Part shown: one piece after another, positions 1 through 7,031 of the stretch
Numbering within the stretch: the stretch's first letter is position 1
How the letters are laid out: every line of letters begins with the position of its first letter
Assembly (NCBI GenBank): GCA_964610745.1
Contig: CAZSYL010000086.1
Location: forward strand, 1-10,455
DNA length: 10,455 bases
Direction of reading: 5' to 3'
Source of the DNA: SHLQ01 sp964610745
GTDB taxonomy: Bacteria > Actinomycetota > Acidimicrobiia > Acidimicrobiales > SHLQ01
Notes under the pieces: model-generated
The model's database searches: none
What the model was told of the DNA's origin: nothing
What the model saw: only the letters and a program-made list of their open reading frames with translations
Position numbers and translations under genes: made by a program

Positions 1-144
1 GGAGACGTCAAGACCCTCATGATCCTCAGAGATACCGTTCAGTAGCGCCCAAGCGCCCGGCAAGAAGTTCGAGCATCAGCGCAGTTTCGAAGCGGGCAAT
101 CTTTCTCGTCTATTTCGATCACGACGAGGGGTTTCGGCGCGTCG
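1..144. other. Window edge downstream of the acyl-CoA dehydrogenase, no secure gene
   Basis: This stretch follows the stop codon of the acyl-CoA dehydrogenase. I see no recognisable coding domain and no GC hairpin followed by a T run that would be a convincing terminator. On the minus strand a short frame ends at a TGA near position 26, with a possible ATG at 20-18 preceded by GAGG. That ATG could start a further leftward gene, but only a few codons are visible (MRVLTS), so it is not called. Confidence 0.4.
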
Positions 145-1383
145 CTAGTTCTTCGGTAACTCGCTGAATGGTGTCTCTTTGGCAGGTCCAGGCTCGCGAG
201 GAAGTCCGAGACCGCGTTCGCCAATGATGTTCTGCTGGATCTGATCGGTACCGCCGTAGATCGCGGGGCCGGGTGAGAAGAGGATCAATTCTTGGATCTG
301 CGCCTCGAACGAACCGCGCTCACTCGACAGGGTCGCCAACGGGCCGAGCACGGTCGCGCCGAGCTCGCGACCCATGCGATACAGCTCGCTCATCATCAGC
401 TTGCCAATATTGGGACTGACCTTGCTCGCATCCTTTGACCTGCTGCGCATTGCCGTCAGGCGGTTGACCTCGATGAGTTGGTAGAACGCGACGAACTGCT
501 CGCGCACAAGTGGGTCGTCGAGCGCTCCATTATCGGCGGCATAGTCACGCAGCCGCTGCCAGTACGAAAGATTCGGCTGAGGCACACCGTCCTCGCCCGA
601 GCGGCCGCGCTCGACGATGTCACCAGCGCGACGCTCGTGGTTCGCTGCGATCGTGCCGGGCGCACACGCAGGCAGCGGCACCGGGTTTGCACCGAGACTC
701 ATGCGCTCAAAGGTCAGGGTGTCGTTCGCAATGCGCCATCCATTGCCGTCATCACCGATCAGGTCGGCAGCGGTCACACGGGCGTCGTCGATAAAGACCT
801 CGTTGAAGATGGCTCGGCCGGTCATTTCGGTGAGTGGTCGGGTGTCAACCCCGTCCTGGTGCATATCGAACGCAAACCAGGAGATGCCAGCATGTTTTGG
901 CAACGCGGGGTCGGTGCGCGCAATCAACATCCCCTTGTCGGCGATCTTGCCTCCCGATGTCCAGACCTTCTGACCGTTGACCACGAACTCGTCACCGTCG
1001 CGTATCGCAGTCGTTTGGAGGCTCGCAAGATCAGACCCAGCGTTGGGTTCGGAGAACAACTGGCACCAGGCCTCGGCTCCAGTGATAATCGGACGAACGT
1101 GAGCGTCGATCTGTTCAGGGGTACCATGAGCGGCGATCGTCGGCGCTGCCAGCATCATGCCCAGTCCACTCGGAGGCCCGAGTGTGCCAGCATCGGCCAT
1201 TGCCTGACGCAGCGCCCGATTCTCGGCACGCGAATACCCGCGACCACCAGCAGCCTCGGGCAAAGTCGGGTGGCTATACCCGGCATCGGCCAGGCGGAGC
1301 CACCATTCCCCGACGCTCAGGTTCGGGTCCCAGTTCTGCGCAACCCAATTGGTGGCTTCGGCTGAGACGTCGTCCTTGGCCAT
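145..1383 (-). CDS. Acyl-CoA dehydrogenase, FadE-like
   Basis: This 412-residue FAD-dependent acyl-CoA dehydrogenase would carry out the alpha,beta-dehydrogenation step of fatty-acid, sterol side-chain or similar acyl-CoA catabolism in the cytoplasm, passing electrons to ETF. Visible family motifs are WCQLFSEPNAGSDLAS (106-121), the FAD-binding signature region; QKVWTSGG (138-145); FNEVFIDDARV (193-203); and the C-terminal YGGTDQIQQNIIGERGLG (from 376). The Glu of the MCAD-type EGT motif is Gly here. The catalytic base may instead be E226 in FERMS, at the position used by isovaleryl-CoA dehydrogenase; this is inferred from motif position. The ATG at 1383 is preferred because the upstream extension (MRDLRRSWSHPRR) reads into the RNase gene and resembles no family N-terminus. 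The ATG lies 5 bases after the RNase stop with no clear Shine-Dalgarno, suggesting translational coupling. The substrate cannot be told. Confidence 0.93.
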   Translation of the reverse strand: MAKDDVSAEATNWVAQNWDPNLSVGEWWLRLADAGYSHPTLPEAAGGRGYSRAENRALRQAMADAGTLGPPSGLGMMLAAPTIAAHGTPEQIDAHVRPIITGAEAWCQLFSEPNAGSDLASLQTTAIRDGDEFVVNGQKVWTSGGKIADKGMLIARTDPALPKHAGISWFAFDMHQDGVDTRPLTEMTGRAIFNEVFIDDARVTAADLIGDDGNGWRIANDTLTFERMSLGANPVPLPACAPGTIAANHERRAGDIVERGRSGEDGVPQPNLSYWQRLRDYAADNGALDDPLVREQFVAFYQLIEVNRLTAMRSRSKDASKVSPNIGKLMMSELYRMGRELGATVLGPLATLSSERGSFEAQIQELILFSPGPAIYGGTDQIQQNIIGERGLGLPREPGPAKETPFSELPKN

Positions 1384-1388
1384 GTTGA

Positions 1389-3206
1389 CTAGATATCGAG
1401 TAGTGCTTCGTCGAGGATGTGACCAGGACCTTCGCAGGTCTCGCATGTCTTGGAGAGCGACTCTACGAGTCCTTCGCCGATGCGCTTTCGCGTCATCTCG
1501 ACGAGTCCGAGCTCGGATATGTCAAAGACCTGGGTTCGGGTCTTGTCCTGGGCGAGGGCTTCACGGAAGACCCGAACCACTTCTTCACGGTTCTTCTTGA
1601 TCTCCATATCGACGAAGTCGATCACGATGATTCCACCGACGTCTCGGAGACGCAGCTGGCGGGCAACCTCTCGGGCAGCCTCCAGGTTGTTCCGGTAGAC
1701 GGTTTCCTCGAGACTCGACTTGCCGACGTTCTTGCCGGTGTTGACATCGATCACGGTGAGCGCTTCGGTGCCTTCGATGATGAGCGAACCGCCCGAAGGC
1801 AACCACACCTTGGTGTCGACAGCCTTGCGGAGCTGCTCGGCGACGTGATGTCGTTCGAACAGTGAAAGCGGTTCTGCGTCACGGTCGAAATACTGAACAC
1901 GGTCGGCGAGAGCAGGTGTGATCGACTCGACGTAACCCTTGACGTCCTCGTAGAGCGCACGATCATCGATGATGATGCCGCGGTACTCCTTGTTGAACTC
2001 TTCGCGAATGACCCGAACAGCCATCTCGGGTTCCCGATAAAGCATTGCGGGACCCTTGCTCTCTTTGGCAAGCTTCTCGATCGCCTGCCACTGATCCGCG
2101 AGACGCTTGACGTCGTTGACGATCTCGTCCTCGGTCACGTTTTCGGCCGCGGTACGAACAATGATGCCCGCTCCCTTTGGCTTGACGCGATCGAGAATCT
2201 TGCGGAGGCGTTTGCGTTCCTTTTCGGGAAGGCGCTTCGAGATGCCGTAGGTGTCGCTGTTAGGCACCAGCACGACGAATCGACCCGGCAAAGAGACTTC
2301 CTGGGTAAGGCGTGCGCCCTTGTGCGCAATCGGGTTCTTTGTGACCTGGCAGAGGATGTTCTCTTTCGCCCGGAGCAACTGTTCGATCTTGGTGCTGCGG
2401 TTCTCGCTGCCCTTAGCGACCACGTCGCTGCGGTAGAGCACCGCGTTCTTCGGCGTGGTGATGTCGATGAACGCAGCTTCCATGCCGGGAAGTACGTTCT
2501 GGACCTTGCCCATGTAGATGTTGCCGTGGATCTGGGAAACGTCATCGCTTGGCCGCGAGACGTAGTGCTCGATAAGCGTACGGCCCTCAAGGACGGCGAT
2601 CTGGGTGGCCTCTTCGCGCACCGCTACGCACATCATGTAGCGACCAGCTGGACGGCCATTGCGTTCGCGACCCTTGCGCAAGGCGAGAGTCTCTTCATCG
2701 AGTTCGACAGCGTCTCCAGTGAGAGCGGTTACCGGCTGCGACTGGTTGCCACGGCCGCCTCCGCCTCCCCCGTTGCCGCCACCACGGCCGCGACCGCCAC
2801 GACGACGTCGGCGCTTTTGCCCGCCTTCACCGCCACTGGACTCGCCGCCTCCGGAATTGTTCTGGTTCGTCGACTTCTGGTTGTTCGACCCCTGGTTATT
2901 TGACTTCTGGTTGTTCTGGTCGGCGTTCTTTGGGCCACCACCTCCGCCACCACCGCGGCGACGGCGACGTCCGCCGCCATTGCCACCATTGCCACTGTTT
3001 GCGCCGCCGCTCGGCGCGCCCTGGTCGCGGGTGCTTACGGGCGCGGGACGAGAGTCGCCAATCTGGGGCTTTCGGGCCGAATCAGTATTTGTGTTGTTAC
3101 CACCGGTTTGGGTGGATTGGTTGGACGCAGCGGAGCTAGTTGATTGGCTGCCGGAGGCCGAATTTTCGGCTCCCTGGCGGCCCGCTCCCGCGGAATCGTC
3201 GGACAT
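1389..3206 (-). CDS. rne: Ribonuclease E/G family endoribonuclease
   Basis: This 605-residue single-strand endoribonuclease would act in mRNA decay and rRNA/tRNA maturation. Residues 1-165 are low-complexity and disordered, with two Arg/Gly blocks (79-91 and 131-153) and an Asn/Gln/Ser repeat between them. An S1 RNA-binding domain starts near IHGNIYMGKVQNVLPG (226-241). A 5'-sensor region follows (KGARLTQEVSLPGRF, 296-310). The DNase-I-like catalytic core has metal-binding D487 (IDVNTGKN) and D530 (IVIDFVDM), equivalent to E. coli D303 and D346. The zinc-link is CETC (C588, C591). The protein ends 14 residues later, so it has neither the E. coli small domain nor a long C-terminal scaffold. 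Start ATG 3206 has AAGGGA five bases upstream. Upstream is a 347-bp gap after rodA; downstream the acyl-CoA dehydrogenase follows after 5 bases. E versus G naming is conventional; the family is certain. Confidence 0.95.
   Translation of the reverse strand: MSDDSAGAGRQGAENSASGSQSTSSAASNQSTQTGGNNTNTDSARKPQIGDSRPAPVSTRDQGAPSGGANSGNGGNGGGRRRRRGGGGGGGPKNADQNNQKSNNQGSNNQKSTNQNNSGGGESSGGEGGQKRRRRRGGRGRGGGNGGGGGGRGNQSQPVTALTGDAVELDEETLALRKGRERNGRPAGRYMMCVAVREEATQIAVLEGRTLIEHYVSRPSDDVSQIHGNIYMGKVQNVLPGMEAAFIDITTPKNAVLYRSDVVAKGSENRSTKIEQLLRAKENILCQVTKNPIAHKGARLTQEVSLPGRFVVLVPNSDTYGISKRLPEKERKRLRKILDRVKPKGAGIIVRTAAENVTEDEIVNDVKRLADQWQAIEKLAKESKGPAMLYREPEMAVRVIREEFNKEYRGIIIDDRALYEDVKGYVESITPALADRVQYFDRDAEPLSLFERHHVAEQLRKAVDTKVWLPSGGSLIIEGTEALTVIDVNTGKNVGKSSLEETVYRNNLEAAREVARQLRLRDVGGIIVIDFVDMEIKKNREEVVRVFREALAQDKTRTQVFDISELGLVEMTRKRIGEGLVESLSKTCETCEGPGHILDEALLDI
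2856..2933 (-). repeat. Asn/Gln/Ser tandem repeat coding region inside the RNase
   Basis: RNase residues 92-117 are built from degenerate units of the form NNQKS, NNQGS, NNQKS, TNQNNS. On the plus strand the DNA shows recurring ttctggttgtt-like words. The tract lies between the two Arg/Gly blocks. Such repeats change length easily, so copy number is likely to vary between strains. Confidence 0.75.
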
Positions 3207-3218
3207 GTGGTTCCCTTC

Positions 3219-3383
3219 TCATGACGCAGCCATTTCTGGTTGCGCAGCACACACGCTGGCCGCATTCATCGCGGCCGTGGACGAGTGTGCAAAATCTCTT
3301 TCCTCGAAGCCCGGAGAGGGGCACGCCGACGCAGGAATGGCTTTGAAAACTGCCTGCTGCGTTGTGGCTTGATCGAGGGTCAT
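3219..3383 (-). CDS. Possible 54-codon leader ORF upstream of the RNase gene
   Basis: The frame runs from ATG 3383 to TGA 3219 and would encode 54 residues beginning MTLDQATTQQAVFKAIPA. It is Ala/Ser-rich, has two Cys and no transmembrane segment, and I recognise no family. AGGTGA lies just upstream of the ATG, a good Shine-Dalgarno although slightly close. The TGA ends 12 bases before the RNase ATG, and the RNase Shine-Dalgarno sits in that gap, so the two could be translationally coupled. By hand count about 59% of its third codon positions are G/C, which is weak support for coding. It may be a regulatory leader peptide, a small protein, or a chance frame. Confidence 0.3.
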   Translation of the reverse strand: MTLDQATTQQAVFKAIPASACPSPGFEERDFAHSSTAAMNAASVCAAQPEMAAS

Positions 3384-3404
3384 CTTCACCTAATTGATGG
3401 CATT

Positions 3405-3420
3405 AGCGCTCTGGAGCGCT
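3405..3420. repeat. 16-bp palindrome AGCGCTCTGGAGCGCT in the rodA–RNase gap
   Basis: The arms AGCGCTC and GAGCGCT are exact reverse complements around a central TG. No T run follows on either strand, so this is more like a protein-binding dyad, or a small RNA hairpin in the leader, than a terminator. It lies 22 bases upstream of the ATG of the possible leader ORF, where a repressor or activator of the RNase gene could bind. Confidence 0.5.
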
Positions 3421-3553
3421 TGTGTGCGATCGAACCTCAGCACGAAGTTGTGGAGGTTTACACCGCAAACCCTACCGTCTCTCGGTGCGCTCGCTGCACA
3501 TCCCCGCAACGGATCGGCACCGACAGATGAAAGACCGATGTATTTGCAGGGAT

Positions 3554-4702
3554 TTATCGCAGGCGGTGTGCGTGAACGTTTTCCACAAGGCCCAGCGCCA
3601 TCAGGCTCGCCAACATCGACGAACCACCAAACGAGATCAGTGGTAGCGGGATACCTGTCACGGGCATCATCCCCATGTTCATGCCAATGGCCTGAAAGGC
3701 CTGGAAGAGAAACATGGAAAATACGCCAACGCAGATGAGGCGTCCGTATTCATCTTCGGCGAGGTGAGCAACACGCCAAATGCGGAGCAACAGAAAGGCA
3801 TACAGCGCCAGGAGCGATCCAGCGCCGATAAAGCCAAGCTCCTCGCCGAGCACGCTGAAGATGAAGTCTGTTTCTTTCTCCGGCACGAGCGAGCTCAGGT
3901 TCTGGGTTCCCTGAAACAAGCCCTGTCCGGTGATCCCACCGCTTCCGATGGCGATTTCGCTCTGGTCGACGTTGAAGCGGTCGGCATTCTCCGGGTCAAC
4001 AAACGCGGTAAATCGTTCGATCTGGTATCCCTGCACGAAGTCGCGTTGGACCATGAGCCAGATCGCGAAGACCACCATTCCAAGAACCGCCGCCACGTGA
4101 CGAAGCGCGATACCGGCCACAACCACGATGCCGCCGACGATCGCGGCGTAGACCATAACGGTGCCAAAGTCGGGTTGTACCAGGACGAGTGCTGCGAGCA
4201 CACCAGCAATTCCAAGGCCCAACATCACGTTGACGAAGGGCAGGCCGTCACGGGTGTTGACCGAACTGAACCACGATGCGAGTGCCACGATCAAGGTGAG
4301 CTTTGCGAACTCGGATGGCTGGATGGTCACGAAGCCGAACGAATACCATGACGTTGCGCCGTTGAACGTCGAACCAAATGCGAACAAGCCAACGAGAAGA
4401 ACGACGGTCACGCCGTAGATCAACGGGATGAATGGGCGGGTCTTGCGATAGTCGATGCTGGCGGTGATGCCGGCGAGGAACGTGCCGAAACCTACAAAGA
4501 TGAGTTGCCGCTCAAGAAAGCTCGTATCAGCAACGTCGACTTCTGGGTTCACCACTCCCCTCGTCGCGGAGAACACCGTGACGACCCCGATGCACAGCAT
4601 GCCAATGGCGGCAAGAATGATCGACACGTCGAGACGCTGCCAGAGCGGTCCGTCGGTATCGCGTTCGGTGAAGCCGGCCGTTCCAGCCCTCAACGCCGTC
4701 AC
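3554..4702 (-). CDS. rodA: RodA, SEDS peptidoglycan glycosyltransferase
   Basis: This 382-residue polytopic membrane protein polymerises lipid II into glycan strands during elongation, working with PBP2. SEDS features are IQPSEFAK (127-134), GYQIERFTAFVDPE (225-238), PEKETDFIFSVLGEELGFIG (274-293) and GIPLPLISFGGSSML (350-364). The Asp in TDFIF (D279) matches the essential catalytic Asp of the family (E. coli RodA D262). The first membrane segment begins near residue 26. The length is normal and there is no extra domain. The start is GTG at 4702, overlapping the mrdA stop as GTGA, which implies translational coupling and matched output of the two partners. FtsW is the alternative SEDS protein, but the mreBCD-mrdA context makes RodA the clear choice. 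Confidence 0.96.
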   Translation of the reverse strand: MTALRAGTAGFTERDTDGPLWQRLDVSIILAAIGMLCIGVVTVFSATRGVVNPEVDVADTSFLERQLIFVGFGTFLAGITASIDYRKTRPFIPLIYGVTVVLLVGLFAFGSTFNGATSWYSFGFVTIQPSEFAKLTLIVALASWFSSVNTRDGLPFVNVMLGLGIAGVLAALVLVQPDFGTVMVYAAIVGGIVVVAGIALRHVAAVLGMVVFAIWLMVQRDFVQGYQIERFTAFVDPENADRFNVDQSEIAIGSGGITGQGLFQGTQNLSSLVPEKETDFIFSVLGEELGFIGAGSLLALYAFLLLRIWRVAHLAEDEYGRLICVGVFSMFLFQAFQAIGMNMGMMPVTGIPLPLISFGGSSMLASLMALGLVENVHAHRLR

Positions 4703-6987
4703 TGGCCAGCTCCGATGTTCGCCGCGGCCGTTCCGCCGCCGCCGCCAGCAGCGTTCTCGGCTGCATCTTCGAGCTGGGAAAGGTCGGTGATCTCGTCGAC
4801 CCCGTAGATCGTGTCGATCTCACCCTGGGTCAGCGCTGGCGCAATCTCGTCGTTGGCGATCGCATCGAACAGCCGGGCCACCATCGGCGCAGCCTGGCGG
4901 GAGCCGAAGCCCGACTCTTCGAGAATGACCGCAATCACATACTCCGGTTCGTTGAGCGCGGTACCGAAGCTGCGTGAACCCGACGGGCCGAAGCCGACGA
5001 ACATCGAGTTGTCTGCGCGACCGGTCACTTCGGCGGTGCCCGTCTTTCCGGCCACTGGCCAATTGACGAGATCGAAGTCAATTCCGCCCCGGTTTGGGTT
5101 ATTGAACGCATCGAAGGCGGTGCCCCCGGGACGGAAATCGTCGGTGCCTTCCTGAATGGTCACGCCGAGCAGGCCATCGAGGATCTCCTGCTCGATCGAT
5201 TCGGGAATTTCAGTCTCTCGGAGCACTCGAGGTCCGAACTCGATGATGTCGCCTTCGCCCTCTGGGGGGATGACGGTCTGAGCGATATTGGGAGAGAAGA
5301 CAGTGCCGCCGTTGGCGAGCGTGGCATAGGCGTTTGCAAGCTGGAGCGGTGTGATGGCCACCGCGCCCTGACCGATTGCAAGGTCGGTGTTGTCACCAGG
5401 ACCCCAATCGCCTCGAAGGAACAGGTCGGGCGACTCCTCGAAACGCTGGGCCATGAGCTCAGCATCAGGTATCAGTCCGGCCCGTTCGCCGGAGAGCTGC
5501 AGTCCGAGTGGGCTACCGAAGCCGAAGTCTCGGGCCACCTCCTGAATACCCTCGGGGTTGATGTCGCTGTCGTTGTCGAAGCCGCTGGCGATCCAGAACG
5601 CTTCGCCGATCCGGTAGTAGTACGTGTCGGATGAGAACGTGATCGAGTGCTGCAGGTCGACGCCTTCGAGCTGGGCATCTCCGGCGTTTCGCTTGCGGCA
5701 GCCACTCGCGAGCGCTCCCTCAACATCGCCACTGAAGTCCTGGTTGCACGACAGAAGATCCCAGAACCCAGGATCGGAGGTGGGGACGTCGAAGTCGTCA
5801 ACGTACTCCCAGCCAAAGACTCCTGAGATTTCAGCCGCGATGGCCGTGAATGGTTTAAACGTCGAAGCTGCCGGGTAGATCTCGCTGATCGCCCGATTGA
5901 GGAGTGGCTGTTGTGCCAAGGGGTCGCTCAACTCGTCGAATTGAGCCTGACTGATCCCATCGATGAAGTCGCCTGGGTCAAAGGTTGGGTACGAGGCCAT
6001 AGCCAACACCGAGCCGTCCCGCGGGTCCATAATGACCGCCGCTCCAGCTGGAGCATTGAACGGCGACTCGTCGGGCCCTGCTTCCTGTAGGCGAGCCTGA
6101 TCGAGGGCTTGGCGTAGTTCGAACTCGAGGCGGACTTGGAGGTCGATGTCGATGGTCAACTGCACATCGGAGCCACGGCGGGGCTCAATGACCTCCCCCT
6201 CCTCGACGACGTTACCGACATTGTCGACAACGAACTCCCGGGTTCCGGGCACGCCGCGCAAGTCGTCTTCGAAGAACGCTTCGATACCCTGCTTGCCGAT
6301 CTCGTCGTTTCTCCGGTATGGCTTCCCGTTAGGGTCTTCGATGAGGTCGTCTGGATCATCGCTGTTGGGGTCGTCGATCAGGTAACGGCCTTCGGCTGCT
6401 TCGAGTTCGTTGCCGGTGATCGAGCCGACGTAACCAAGAATGTGCGCCGCGTTCTGCCCAAAGGGGTAACTCCGCACAACGTCCTGGTCGACGGCCACTC
6501 CCGGGTAACGGTCGGGACGCTCACCGATGAAGATGAGCAGTTCTTCGTCCACGTCGCGAGCGATTGGGATGTCGTCAAAGTCGGTAAAGGACTGGTCGTT
6601 GAACGACCGCTCGAGGTCTTCGATTTTGGTGAGCTGACCAGATTGAGAAAGCTCGCGAGCAAGGTCGCGGAACATCTCCGAGCGGAACTCTGCTCGTTCG
6701 TCGCGAGTATCGAAGCCCATCGATTCGAGCTGTTGGACGTGTTCATCGCGGTTCACGGTCACGACGGTCGACAGTCGGTTCCCGACGAGTACCTGGCCAT
6801 TTCGATCGAGAATCTGTCCGCGCGGCGCCTGGGTGCGAATACTGCGGTTGATGTTGGCCTGGGCGGTGATCTCGAATGCCTCGGCCTCCAGAGCCTGCAG
6901 GTACCAGAGTCGACCAAAGAGCGCGACAAAGAGCGAAAACGCCACAACACCAAGGACTCGAAGCCTGAGCCGGCTCGTATCTTCCAC
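4699..6987 (-). CDS. mrdA: Penicillin-binding protein 2, elongation transpeptidase
   Basis: This 762-residue class B PBP cross-links peptidoglycan in the elongasome. It has a short cytoplasmic N-terminus and a single membrane anchor (about 10-30). The dimerisation/pedestal region contains RGQILDRNGQVL (56-67). The transpeptidase domain has the nucleophile motif S375-TF-K378, SSD (452-454) and KTG (648-650) followed by TAEV. It is longer than E. coli PBP2 (633 residues). The extra length includes an acidic stretch near 204-220, a segment with two cysteines (C414, C430) between the first two motifs that might form a disulfide, and a Gly/Ala-rich tail (745-762). An in-frame TAA directly precedes the GTG at 6987, so the protein cannot start earlier. 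The Shine-Dalgarno is weak. The gene overlaps rodA by 4 nt. Confidence 0.95.
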   Translation of the reverse strand: MEDTSRLRLRVLGVVAFSLFVALFGRLWYLQALEAEAFEITAQANINRSIRTQAPRGQILDRNGQVLVGNRLSTVVTVNRDEHVQQLESMGFDTRDERAEFRSEMFRDLARELSQSGQLTKIEDLERSFNDQSFTDFDDIPIARDVDEELLIFIGERPDRYPGVAVDQDVVRSYPFGQNAAHILGYVGSITGNELEAAEGRYLIDDPNSDDPDDLIEDPNGKPYRRNDEIGKQGIEAFFEDDLRGVPGTREFVVDNVGNVVEEGEVIEPRRGSDVQLTIDIDLQVRLEFELRQALDQARLQEAGPDESPFNAPAGAAVIMDPRDGSVLAMASYPTFDPGDFIDGISQAQFDELSDPLAQQPLLNRAISEIYPAASTFKPFTAIAAEISGVFGWEYVDDFDVPTSDPGFWDLLSCNQDFSGDVEGALASGCRKRNAGDAQLEGVDLQHSITFSSDTYYYRIGEAFWIASGFDNDSDINPEGIQEVARDFGFGSPLGLQLSGERAGLIPDAELMAQRFEESPDLFLRGDWGPGDNTDLAIGQGAVAITPLQLANAYATLANGGTVFSPNIAQTVIPPEGEGDIIEFGPRVLRETEIPESIEQEILDGLLGVTIQEGTDDFRPGGTAFDAFNNPNRGGIDFDLVNWPVAGKTGTAEVTGRADNSMFVGFGPSGSRSFGTALNEPEYVIAVILEESGFGSRQAAPMVARLFDAIANDEIAPALTQGEIDTIYGVDEITDLSQLEDAAENAAGGGGGTAAANIGAGQ

Positions 6988-7031
6988 TTAGCAGACCGCC
7001 TCGCGGGCAGGACCAACACCGAACATCGCCA

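Larger units (their letters stand above)
3207..3553. other. 347-bp gap between rodA and the RNase gene
   Basis: This is the longest stretch without a called family gene. Reading leftward from the rodA stop, I find no intrinsic terminator with a T run and no convincing -35/-10 pair. It does hold a 16-bp palindrome (3405-3420), a short inverted repeat CTAAT-N7-ATTAG (3390-3406), a possible 54-codon ORF (3383-3219) and a GGCCGC-N7-GCGGCC hairpin (3258-3276). It probably contains a separate promoter and a structured leader for the RNase gene. In many Actinobacteria radical-SAM genes occupy this slot; none is present here. Confidence 0.55.

Noticed and set aside
39..224. 61-codon minus-strand ORF overlapping the end of the dehydrogenase gene
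   Set aside because: Its first third is out of frame within a real gene, and the rest shows no recognisable family or ribosome binding site.
478..1365. 295-codon plus-strand ORF opposite the acyl-CoA dehydrogenase
   Set aside because: It is a shadow frame of a clear family gene, with no recognisable domain of its own.
2659..3372. Proline-rich plus-strand ORF opposite the RNase N-terminus
   Set aside because: The Pro and Arg runs are the complement of Gly/Arg codons in the disordered region of the RNase.
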